A stretch of DNA of 37,535 nucleotides from contig JAGYLC010000007.1 in NCBI GenBank assembly GCA_018401235.1, positions 1 through 37,535 on the forward strand. The letters run 5' to 3'. A program made the translations under genes and the position numbers. Positions 1 through 7,114 of the stretch are shown here, piece by piece (the stretch's first letter is position 1; each line of letters opens with the position of its first letter). The notes beneath the pieces were generated by a model. The model ran no database searches and was not told where the DNA came from. It saw nothing but the letters and a program-made list of their open reading frames with translations. The stretch comes from Kiritimatiellia bacterium. GTDB lineage: Bacteria; Verrucomicrobiota; Kiritimatiellia; SS1-B-03-39; UBA6053.

Positions 1-489
1 ATGGCTCTCAACGGAGTGTTGCGCACGGTGGGACAGCGCATGGAATGGGATGGAATGCTGCGGGCCTCCGCGTGGTTCCAGTTCGGAAGCACCCCCTCGA
101 TGTGGGTGTACGGGATCATGATTCTGTTTTTTTCCTACTTCTGGGTCGCCACCCAGTTCAATCCCGTGCAAATTTCCGACGATCTCAAACGTAACGGTGG
201 TTATATTCCCGGCATTCGTCCCGGACAGCCCACCGCGAACTTCCTGGACAACGTGATGACCCGCATTACCCTGGCCGGTGCGTTGTCGCTGACCGCGCTG
301 GCGGTGTTTCCCACTCTGTTGGGTCAGCACTTCAACATCAACTTCATGATCACCAGTTTCTTTGGCGGAACCAGTCTGCTGATTATCGTCGGGGTGATGC
401 TGGACACCATGCGGCAAATCGAATCCCATTTGCTTAACCGACACTACGACGGTTTCCTGCGCAAAGGCAAAATTCGCGGTCGCCGATAG
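1..489 (+). CDS. secY: Protein translocase subunit SecY, C-terminal part (5' end outside window)
   Basis: SecY is the channel subunit of the inner-membrane Sec translocon. The 162 residues visible match the last third of the protein: a loop, a hydrophobic helix near residues 35-50 (WVYGIMILFFSYFWVAT), then the typical NPVQISDDLKRNGGYIPGIRPG stretch, two more hydrophobic segments, and a C-terminal end with IESHLLNRHYDGFLRKGKI. The family is normally about 430-500 residues, so the gene starts upstream and the ATG at base 1 is simply an internal methionine at the window edge. It is followed 14 bases later by adk and then map, the classic secY-adk-map order at the end of the spc ribosomal-protein operon. 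Identification is secure. Confidence 0.95.
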   Translation: MALNGVLRTVGQRMEWDGMLRASAWFQFGSTPSMWVYGIMILFFSYFWVATQFNPVQISDDLKRNGGYIPGIRPGQPTANFLDNVMTRITLAGALSLTALAVFPTLLGQHFNINFMITSFFGGTSLLIIVGVMLDTMRQIESHLLNRHYDGFLRKGKIRGRR

Positions 490-503
490 GGGAAGGTGAC
501 TCT

Positions 504-1151
504 GTGGAGTTCCTGGTAATTCTGGGTCCCCCCGGTTCCGGAAAAGGAACTCTCAGCAGGATGCTCCAGGGTAAAGATCGATTTATTCCGATCTCCACCG
601 GAGAGGAAATTCGTAAGACGATGTCGGATCCTACCTCTGAATTCGGCCAACAGGCCGCGCCCTACATGGACCGTGGAGATTATATTCCCGACGAGTTGGC
701 TCTGTCACTTTTTCATTCCATTCTGGAACCACTGGATCCCCAATCAAGGGTGGTGTTGGATGGTTTCCCCCGCACCGTTCCCCAGGGCGAACAATTCGTA
801 AAGTGGCTGGAGCGGCAGCATCATCAATTACTCGGATGTGCCTTTCTGGATATTGACACCGAAGTGGCGGCGCAGCGGATGCGGGACCGGCTGGTGTGCC
901 CCGATTGTCGCAAAACCTTTCCTACGGTGGCGGGACTGCCGGCAGGGGAGCGCTGCGCGGACTGCGGGGGATGTCTGATTCCCCGGGAGGACGATGATCC
1001 GGTCCGCATGCGGCAACGTATTTTGCGTCATCGGGAACAAACTCTTCCGCTACGGCAGTGGTTTCGGGATCGTCACGGATGGGTGGAACTGGATGCGAAC
1101 CGGGAAACAGCGGATTTGCGCATGGAACTCGTAGACAGGTTTAATCTCTAA
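504..1151 (+). CDS. adk: Adenylate kinase (zinc-type LID)
   Basis: The enzyme interconverts ATP + AMP and 2 ADP in the cytoplasm. The 215-residue length is normal. Residues 8-15 form the P-loop (GPPGSGKGT), followed by the AMP-binding STGEEIRK segment and the DGFPRT motif near residue 91. The LID carries two CxxC pairs (CPDC and CADC, about residues 132-155), so this is the long, metal-binding form. The start is GTG at 504, preceded by a good ribosome site (aggggaagg, about 488-496); no ATG fits the conserved MEFLVILGPPG start. It lies between secY and map and is probably co-transcribed with them. Confidence 0.95.
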   Translation: MEFLVILGPPGSGKGTLSRMLQGKDRFIPISTGEEIRKTMSDPTSEFGQQAAPYMDRGDYIPDELALSLFHSILEPLDPQSRVVLDGFPRTVPQGEQFVKWLERQHHQLLGCAFLDIDTEVAAQRMRDRLVCPDCRKTFPTVAGLPAGERCADCGGCLIPREDDDPVRMRQRILRHREQTLPLRQWFRDRHGWVELDANRETADLRMELVDRFNL

Positions 1152-1165
1152 TAAGGAAATACACT

Positions 1166-1942
1166 TTGGCTAAAATCATCATCAAAAATGAAAACGAATT
1201 AAACGGAATGCGGGATGCGGGCCGGGTGGCGGCGAATATTCGCATGCAACTGGCCAAGGAAATTGCCCCGGGCGTGACCACCCAGGAATTGGACTTGTTT
1301 GCGAGGGACCTCATCGACAAGGCGGGTGCACGCAGCGCCTTTATCAATTATCAGGGACCCAGAGGGGTGCCACCCTATCCCGGGTATACCTGCATTTCTG
1401 TCAATGAGGAAGTGGTGCACGGCATCCCCGGAGACCGGAAAATTCGTTTGGGGGACATTGTCAGCATTGACATTGGGGTAATTTACCGAGGGTTCATTGG
1501 CGACAACGCCATGACGGTTCCGGTGGGGGTGACGGATCCAAAAGTGTTGGAACTGATCCGGGTGGCGGAACAATCGCTGATGAATGCCATCGAGAAGGCG
1601 GTGGAGGGGAATCGGTTGACGGATATTTCCCACGCGGTGGAGCAAACCGTGATCCCCCACGGATTCGGGGTGGTGCGTGATTTCGTGGGGCACGGAGTGG
1701 GACGCAACATGCACGAACCACCGCAGATCTACAATTTCGGACCTCCCGGACGCGGGCCCATCCTAAAAGAAGGTATGACCCTGGCCATCGAGCCCATGGT
1801 GAATTTGGGAACCCACGACGTGGAAACCCTTTCCGACGGATGGACGGTGGTCACCCGTGACCGCAAACCCTCGGTACACGTCGAGCACACCGTGGCGGTG
1901 CACGCCGGGAAGGCGGAGATATTGACGTTGCCGGAAGGGTGA
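1166..1942 (+). CDS. map: Methionine aminopeptidase, type I
   Basis: The enzyme removes the initiator methionine from nascent proteins. The 258 residues contain the complete type I pita-bread fold with the metal ligands in their usual context: IDIGVIYRGFIGDNAMT (two Asp), GHGVGRNMHEPP (His), AIEPMV (Glu) and VEHTVAV (Glu). There is no N-terminal zinc-finger extension. The start is a TTG at 1166, chosen because aaggaa (1154-1159) sits at the right distance and the protein then begins MAKIIIKNENE. It is the last gene of the secY-adk-map run. In many bacteria infA, rpmJ and rpsM follow, but here the operon ends and a repeat follows. Confidence 0.95.
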   Translation: MAKIIIKNENELNGMRDAGRVAANIRMQLAKEIAPGVTTQELDLFARDLIDKAGARSAFINYQGPRGVPPYPGYTCISVNEEVVHGIPGDRKIRLGDIVSIDIGVIYRGFIGDNAMTVPVGVTDPKVLELIRVAEQSLMNAIEKAVEGNRLTDISHAVEQTVIPHGFGVVRDFVGHGVGRNMHEPPQIYNFGPPGRGPILKEGMTLAIEPMVNLGTHDVETLSDGWTVVTRDRKPSVHVEHTVAVHAGKAEILTLPEG

Positions 1943-1954
1943 GTGGGGGAATAA

Positions 1955-1983
1955 GCGTAGTTCCCTCGGTCCCCGAGGGAAAA
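1955..1983. repeat. Dispersed palindromic repeat, copy 1 (partner at 37218-37246)
   Basis: A 29-base sequence starting gcgtagttccctc lies 12 bases after the map stop codon. It contains a perfect 8-bp stem (tccctcgg / ccgaggga, 1962-1980) with a 3-base loop. A copy differing at one base follows dinB at 37218-37246. No U-run follows the stem on either strand, so a REP-type element is more likely than an intrinsic terminator. Confidence 0.75.
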
Positions 1984-2221
1984 CAGCGGATGGCATGGGC
2001 AGAGGCTCAGGCTCCGGTTCAGCCAGCATCCCATTCGAATAGCACGTATCCTTGAGCGAGACCTGTATGAAAGCCTTCTTAATTATACAAAATAGTAGCT
2101 TTGTTTATGTATAGAAACAAAAATGTACCTAAAAAAGGATCTGCTTTTAAAAATGTAGGGGCTTTTGTTGGGATATGGTATTTGACTGTGGGGTTGGCAT
2201 TTGAATTGCTATCTATTTTGC
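1984..2221. other. Gap between map and the ATP-grasp remnant, partly AT-rich
   Basis: No gene is visible. The segment from about 2070 to 2190 is clearly richer in A and T than its surroundings. It contains TTGACT at about 2182 and several TATA-like stretches, so it may hold a promoter for the following gene, but no well-spaced -35/-10 pair stands out. The gene at 2222 has no recognisable ribosome-binding site. Confidence 0.4.
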
Positions 2222-2617
2222 ATGATTCCACCCACCTTGAATCCGATTATACACGAGTATGATCCGGAGGGGTTCTATGATGAACTTTTCTCCGGTCCCG
2301 GAGCGATACGCCCTGAATTTTCAACGTTCTATGACAAGTTGTCCGAGCTGTCGCGGGAGGAACTGTTTCGGCGTCAGCAGTCCGCTGACCGGGCATTGCG
2401 CGAGATGAACGCCACTCCGATCGGCATGTATTCCAATGACGCGGAGCGTCGCTCCGGGCAACTTCTCTCCGAGCTGAGTTACCTCACCGTGGACGAGATC
2501 GTGCGGAAAGGGCTGCACGAGTGTCTGGACGACCTACAGATTCGCATGAATCAATTGCATGTGTCCATCAGCGAACGCTATTTTAATCCGGATGCCCACG
2601 ACAGGGCCGGATCATGA
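2222..2617 (+). pseudogene. Fused remnant: N-terminus of circularly permuted ATP-grasp protein joined to C-terminus of alpha-E protein
   Basis: The first ~60 residues (EYDPEGFYDELF, then RPEFSTFYDKLSELSREEL and RQQSADRALREM) match the beginning of circularly permuted type 2 ATP-grasp proteins (COG2308). From about residue 64 the sequence resembles the extreme C-terminus of alpha-E domain proteins (COG2307): LLSELSYLTVDEIVRKGLHE, then CLDDLQIRMNQL and SERYF. Everything normally in between, some 600-700 residues in a fused protein, is absent, yet the frame is intact. The start ATG at 2222 gives the family-like MIPPTLNP beginning; a TTG at 2201 is also possible. The ORF ends in TGA directly before, and in the same frame as, the next ORF. 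It is probably an in-frame deletion product. A functional mini-protein cannot be excluded. Confidence 0.7.
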
Positions 2618-4447
2618 GTGGGGGGGGGAACCAGGGGACTCAATTCTACTTTGGCCGGATACGCAATGGAACAACATCCCCCCCGGGAACATTCGTGTTC
2701 GAACTTGGGTGGGATCAAGTCCCGGTTTGGGTATGGAAGTTCTGCGTATCCGGCCTCTTTTAATGAAAGCGTGGGGCTAGACGGAACCGTTTTGCCATCC
2801 TGGAAACCCTTTCTGGAAAAAATCCAGTCCGGTTCCGTTGAGGACCATACCCGTTGGCGGGAAGCTATACAGCGGGATATGCGGGAGGACGGGCTCACCT
2901 TCACCTTGAGCCAGGAGATCACCCGGACGCCGCCCCGCGAGGAACTAAATCCGATTCCCTGGATCTTTTCGAGTGAGCAATGGCAACCGGTCGAGGCGGG
3001 GGTTTCCCAGCGGGCACGCGTATTGGCGGCCTTGGCCCGGGATTTGTTGGGGCCCCGCACCCTGATCCGCAGAGGGGTGCTTCCCACCGAATTATTATTT
3101 TCGGACCCGGCCTATTTAAAACCCTGTATCGGCCTCCCCCCCAATATGGAGTCCTGGCTCTTTCAATACAGTGTGGATGTGGCCAGGGGGCCGGACGGGC
3201 GATTCTGGATTCTGGAGGATCGTGCCCAAGTGCCCTCCGGGGCGGGGATCGCCTTGGAAAGCCGCACCATCATGGGGAGGATTTTTCCGCAGATGCTCTC
3301 ACGGATGCAGGTACGGCGCTTGGCCCCTTATTTCCGGAAATTACGTGAATCGATGTTGAGCATGTATCAGGGACGCCCTCCGGAGCCGCGGGTGGTGCTG
3401 ATGACTCCGGGACCCTATAGTTCCTCCTACTTCGAGCATGCCTATCTGGCCGCGTATCTGGGGTACACCCTGGTACAGGGCAGTGATTTGGTGGTGCGGA
3501 ACGGTTCGCTGAAACTCAAAACCCTGGAAGGCCTGCAGCCGGTGGACATCGTGCTGCGTCAGTTGGATGCCGAATATCTGGATCCCCTGGAATTGAAACG
3601 GGACAGTTATCTGGGAGTGCCCGGATTGTTGGGAGCCATGCGAACCGGCCGCGCGGCGGTCCTGAATCATCCCGGTTGTGGAGTGCTGGAAAATGCCGGA
3701 TTGATGGCCTTTGTTCCCATGCTCTGCAGGGAATTATTGGGGGAGGAGTTGCTTATGCCCTCTTTTGTAGGGCAGGAACAAATGGAATTCAGCTCGCTGC
3801 CCACCTTGGCCGGCAACCGGTTGGAGGAACGGACCTCGGTGATGCGGGCATTCGCGTTTGCCTCCGGATCGGATTATGAGGTGATGCCCGGTGCACTGGC
3901 CCGCTCTGCCCGCGAAACGGATGGAGGAACCATCGGGCTGGACACCCGGGGCTGGATCAAGGACGTATGGGTACTGGGGAGGGTGCTGGAGTCGGGGATC
4001 GGACTCTGCGAACTCATGACCGGGCTGTTGGAGGTAAAAGAACCCGGAGAGGCGATTTCCTACGGCCTGATGGAGTTGGCGCTTCAGCAGAATGAAAATC
4101 TGATTACCTACCGTCGACATTACCGGACCACCCCGCAGCTTCGATCCGTGCTGGCGCTGATGACGGCCTCCGAGATGAATCCACGCAGCTTGGCCTTTTA
4201 TCTGGAGCAACTCACCACCTACGCGGGGCAATTGCCTCCCCCGGTGCAATCCGAAGTAATGGAACCGCTAATTCTCGACATCAAACGCATTCGCAGTCGA
4301 CTGCTTCAGACCGAAATGAACCAGCCGGATCCCGACGGAACCTTGTCCTTTTTACAGGAAGTGCGTGCCTGCATTGAGAATGTCTCCACCGTGGTATCCT
4401 CCGCCTATTTTAGTCACACCACCTTGTTGGCCCGGGAGAATTTCTAA
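2618..4447 (+). CDS. Circularly permuted ATP-grasp / alpha-E fusion protein with internal losses
   Basis: The 609-residue product resembles fused COG2308-COG2307 proteins, usually 800 or more residues, found beside transglutaminase genes; their role is poorly known and is thought to involve peptide bond formation. Recognisable ATP-grasp parts are WILEDRAQVPSGAGIALESR, VLMTPGPYSSSYFEHAYLA, LRQLDAEYLDPLEL and the later FVGQEQMEFSS plus VMPGALAR. The alpha-E part has ITYRRHYRTTPQL and NPRSLAFYLEQL near the end. Two blocks appear to be missing: about 75 residues between LLGEELLMPS and FVGQEQ, which normally carry the ATP-contacting lysine, and about 200 residues between KDVWVLG and RVLESGIGL. ATP-grasp activity is therefore doubtful. 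The GTG at 2618 is the first possible start; MEQHPPREHS at 2666 is an alternative. The gene overlaps the next by one base (TAATG). Confidence 0.7.
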   Translation: MGGGTRGLNSTLAGYAMEQHPPREHSCSNLGGIKSRFGYGSSAYPASFNESVGLDGTVLPSWKPFLEKIQSGSVEDHTRWREAIQRDMREDGLTFTLSQEITRTPPREELNPIPWIFSSEQWQPVEAGVSQRARVLAALARDLLGPRTLIRRGVLPTELLFSDPAYLKPCIGLPPNMESWLFQYSVDVARGPDGRFWILEDRAQVPSGAGIALESRTIMGRIFPQMLSRMQVRRLAPYFRKLRESMLSMYQGRPPEPRVVLMTPGPYSSSYFEHAYLAAYLGYTLVQGSDLVVRNGSLKLKTLEGLQPVDIVLRQLDAEYLDPLELKRDSYLGVPGLLGAMRTGRAAVLNHPGCGVLENAGLMAFVPMLCRELLGEELLMPSFVGQEQMEFSSLPTLAGNRLEERTSVMRAFAFASGSDYEVMPGALARSARETDGGTIGLDTRGWIKDVWVLGRVLESGIGLCELMTGLLEVKEPGEAISYGLMELALQQNENLITYRRHYRTTPQLRSVLALMTASEMNPRSLAFYLEQLTTYAGQLPPPVQSEVMEPLILDIKRIRSRLLQTEMNQPDPDGTLSFLQEVRACIENVSTVVSSAYFSHTTLLARENF

Positions 4448-4785
4448 TGACGGAATATGTGATTCGACACCGAACCGTTTACACCTACAAAAATACGGTA
4501 TTGGACTCTCAGAACCTGAGTTGCCTATTGCCGTCCACTTTTCCGGGGCAGGAGGTGATACACTGGAAACTGGAGATGGATCCCGTACCGGAGTGGACGC
4601 ATCACTGGCAGGACGTGTATGGAAACTGGCGGGACGCGTTCAGCTTATCGGTTCCCCACGACAGCCTGGAAATTATTATGGCGGCCAAAGTGAACCGTAA
4701 TGCTCCTTTAAGAAAGGATTCGGTCTTGCCATGGGAAGCGGTGGTGTTTACGATCGGTGCATCCCTGAAGATGCAAAGGCAATGA
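4447..4785 (+). pseudogene. Transglutaminase-like protein, N-terminal fragment
   Basis: Residues 1-99 match the bacterial transglutaminase-like N-terminal domain: YVIRHRTVYTYKNTVLDSQN, CLLPSTFPGQ, and the GNWRDAFSLSVPHDSLEI strand. The sequence reaches LPWEAV, the usual end of that domain, and then runs into 13 unrelated residues and a stop. The papain-like catalytic core (Cys-His-Asp), normally another ~190 residues, is missing. The start overlaps the previous stop, as expected for the ATP-grasp/alpha-E/transglutaminase gene set. A convergent gene is cut off at the same junction, so one deletion probably removed both 3' ends. Confidence 0.75.
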
Positions 4786-4915
4786 TGGGGACCAGCTTGC
4801 GCATACCCTTCATGATCAGTATCTGACGGACGGTGGCCAGAGAGACGTCCATCAAACGGGCGATAAAAATTAAAATCGGGATAATCACCCAGGCCATGTA
4901 GTCAAAATTATTCAT
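4748..4915 (-). pseudogene. UPF0316 (DUF2179)-type membrane protein, N-terminal fragment
   Basis: Reading from the ATG at 4915, the product begins with a hydrophobic helix (MAWVIIPILIFIARL) followed by MDVSLATVRQILIMKGMRKL and VPIIAF, the characteristic first part of UPF0316/DUF5698 membrane proteins. Homologous sequence stops at about residue 48 and eight unrelated residues follow. The family is normally ~170 residues or more with two or three membrane segments. The cut coincides with the 3' end of the convergent transglutaminase fragment, and the two ORFs overlap. An upstream ATG at 4966 would add 17 residues that do not look like the family. Confidence 0.6.
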
Positions 4916-4994
4916 GGGGTGGGACTTAGCGTTTGTGGATGACAGAATCGAGGGGAATCCTGTCATAATTACATGAAAACAATTCGGTTTCCGG

Positions 4995-6191
4995 TTATAC
5001 TCCGCGCTGGCGTCGGAGTTGGCGCAGATGCCGTTTGCGGGTTTGCCGGATGATGTAGCGGGAGAGGAGCGGCGAGGTGGCCAGGGGGAACAGACGACGA
5101 AATCCGGCCACGAAGGCTTTGCGCTCGGCTGCCGGAATAGTCCGGGGAAGGGAGCCGTTGAGCTGGTAGAGATTCCGCACGAAGGTTCGGAGGGAATGGT
5201 GGCTGGGCCGCAGATCCTCCAAATCGATCCAATAAAAGGTCAGGCTGTCCGGATCGACACCGTTCACCAGGAGGTTGGAGAGTTTGAGGTCCGCATGCGC
5301 CAGTCCGTGCTGATAGATGCGCATGATTTCGGAGCGGAAGCGATGCCGAAACCGGATACGTTGCGCTTCAGACATACGCGGATATTCCCGGCGCAACCAC
5401 ACCCGGAGCGTTTCCATGGGAGGTAATTGACGGCTGATGAAATAAGATTCTTCCAGACGTCCGTGGTGGTGATATTCGAGCCAGCCGAGTCCGCGAACCG
5501 AGGGAATGGACCACTTTTCGAGTACGTGCGAGGCCGCCCAGGCCCGGCGCGCCCTGGACTGTTCCCAGCGTCGCTTCCATTTCACCGGGTTGGCGGAGTA
5601 GCGTTTGATAATGACGGGTTCTCCCACCAATTCGCAACGAATGATCTGCGCACGTTTGCTATGTCCGGAGAGCGGCGGGGAGTGCTGGAGAACCTCCTGT
5701 AACATGTCATAGAGCACCTCGGGTGCTAACTGAGGATGAGGGGCCCAGGCCGCCGATATCTGCCTGCCGGTTTCGCGTCGGTGATGCACATGAACCAGGT
5801 AGGTGTCCCGAACCTCTTTTTGATGTTGATCGCGTTGCTCGCGAATCCAGATGCGGGCCCATTTCCGGTATCCGGCCTGACTTCTCTCCAACTCCCGACA
5901 GAAACTCAGCAGAAAGCGCAGGCCCTGTCGGGTGGTCAAATCATGGGAGTTCCACAGCGTCCACAACTGGAGAAGATCGGATTCCACCTCGGAGCGTTCC
6001 GGACAGGAGGTTTTCTTTCCTGGGGAGTGCGGAAGCAATTGCAGGGGAGAATGCAGGAGTTGGGAGGACTCGGCATCAATGTGGGTGAGTCGTCCGCCAT
6101 CCAACACATAGCGGGCACAGGCGCGACCCGCTTCGCTGAGCAATGCGGGGCGGAGGCAGGCGAGGGGTAATGGGGGTGCGGAATGACTCAT
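4995..6191 (-). CDS. WaaP/Kdo-kinase-like lipopolysaccharide kinase family protein
   Basis: The product has about 398 residues when started at the ATG at 6191 (MSHSAPPLPLACLRP). A possible kinase N-lobe lysine is in EPVIIKRYS. The catalytic loop HADLKLSNLL fits HxDxKxxN and is followed by FYWIDLEDLRPS, matching the metal-binding Asp of the Kdo kinase/WaaP family. The C-terminal half is very rich in Arg. These kinases phosphorylate the inner core of lipopolysaccharide, but the exact substrate here is unknown. The N-terminal ~200 residues are not recognised. The start codon overlaps the trhO stop (ATGA), so translation is probably coupled. Longer upstream starts would overlap trhO and are less likely. 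Confidence 0.7.
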   Translation of the reverse strand: MSHSAPPLPLACLRPALLSEAGRACARYVLDGGRLTHIDAESSQLLHSPLQLLPHSPGKKTSCPERSEVESDLLQLWTLWNSHDLTTRQGLRFLLSFCRELERSQAGYRKWARIWIREQRDQHQKEVRDTYLVHVHHRRETGRQISAAWAPHPQLAPEVLYDMLQEVLQHSPPLSGHSKRAQIIRCELVGEPVIIKRYSANPVKWKRRWEQSRARRAWAASHVLEKWSIPSVRGLGWLEYHHHGRLEESYFISRQLPPMETLRVWLRREYPRMSEAQRIRFRHRFRSEIMRIYQHGLAHADLKLSNLLVNGVDPDSLTFYWIDLEDLRPSHHSLRTFVRNLYQLNGSLPRTIPAAERKAFVAGFRRLFPLATSPLLSRYIIRQTRKRHLRQLRRQRGV

Positions 6192-7105
6192 GTGCGAATG
6201 GCGTTTTTTTCGGCCGCCCGCGCCTCCGCTAATCGACGTTGCCGTTCCCGTTCCCGCGCGCCGGCCAATTGTTTCGGGGTTTTTCGTTCGAAGCAATGCG
6301 GGCAACACACGCCTTCTTCAAAACGGGGGTCTTTTTTATCGGCGGGAAGCAGTGGATTCCAACAGCCCCGACAGCACTCGGTTTTCCCTGGGCGCAGGTG
6401 GTGGTCCACGGTGACCCGGTCGTCAAATACAAAGCACTCCCCGGTCCACAGGCTTTCCTCTTCGGGGACCTCCTCTATGTATTTCAGAATACCGCCTTTG
6501 AGGTGATAGACCTTTTCGAAGCCCTGTTCGAGCAGATAGGCGGTGGCCTTCTCGCAACGGATGCCTCCGGTACAGAACATGGCCACTTTCTTGTCGCGCT
6601 CCGGATTCAACGCGGATTCGACGTAGTGGGGGAATTCCGAGAAACGCTCAGTATGGGGATTTTCGGCCCGATTGAAAGTGCCCACTTCGCATTCAAAATC
6701 GTTGCGGGTGTCGATGACCCGAACCTCCGGGTCGGAAATCAACTCATTCCAGTCCTTTGGCTCCACATAATGGCCTACTGAGTGGCGATGGGGATGTAAA
6801 TCGGGGCGTCCGAGGTGCACAATCTCGGATTTAAGTCGTATTTTGAGTTTGCGGAAGGGTTTCAGACCTTCCGCATAGGAGAATTTGTGATCGATGTCCC
6901 CCAGGTTGCAGTCGCTTTGCAGGAACTGCATCCAATTGCGAATGGCAGCATCCTCCCCGGCCACGGTGCCGTTGATGCCTTCGGGGGCCAGCAACACGGT
7001 GCCGCAAATTCCCGCTTTCTCGCAATAGTCCTGTAAAAGAGGTTGGAGGGAGGCGGGATCGGACAGATCCAGAAATTTATAAAAAGCGACAAGAGTCCAG
7101 TTCAT
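6188..7105 (-). CDS. trhO: tRNA uridine(34) hydroxylase, rhodanese family
   Basis: TrhO (YceA) carries out oxygen-dependent 5-hydroxylation of U34 in some tRNAs. The ~305-residue product has the N-terminal acylphosphatase-like domain (TLVAFYKF, then LLAPEGINGTVAG), the RPDLHPHRHSVGHYVEP linker, and a rhodanese domain with the active-site loop FCTGGIRCEKAT. The C-terminal tail carries CCRGCWNPL and CCPHCF cysteine pairs, typical of longer members. The ATG at 7105 gives MNWTLVAFY; a GTG at 7114 is also in frame. It starts within 10 bases of the upstream peptidase stop and overlaps the downstream kinase gene, so the three form an operon. Confidence 0.9.
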   Translation of the reverse strand: MNWTLVAFYKFLDLSDPASLQPLLQDYCEKAGICGTVLLAPEGINGTVAGEDAAIRNWMQFLQSDCNLGDIDHKFSYAEGLKPFRKLKIRLKSEIVHLGRPDLHPHRHSVGHYVEPKDWNELISDPEVRVIDTRNDFECEVGTFNRAENPHTERFSEFPHYVESALNPERDKKVAMFCTGGIRCEKATAYLLEQGFEKVYHLKGGILKYIEEVPEEESLWTGECFVFDDRVTVDHHLRPGKTECCRGCWNPLLPADKKDPRFEEGVCCPHCFERKTPKQLAGARERERQRRLAEARAAEKNAIRT

Positions 7106-7114
7106 GGGACCCAC

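Noticed and set aside
1962-1980. Intrinsic terminator after map
   Set aside because: The stem is good but is followed by AAAA on the + strand and lacks a T-run on either strand; a near-identical copy after dinB supports a repeat.
2201-2221. TTG start at 2201 for the ATP-grasp remnant
   Set aside because: It would add MNCYLFC, unlike the family, and has no ribosome-binding site; the ATG at 2222 fits better.
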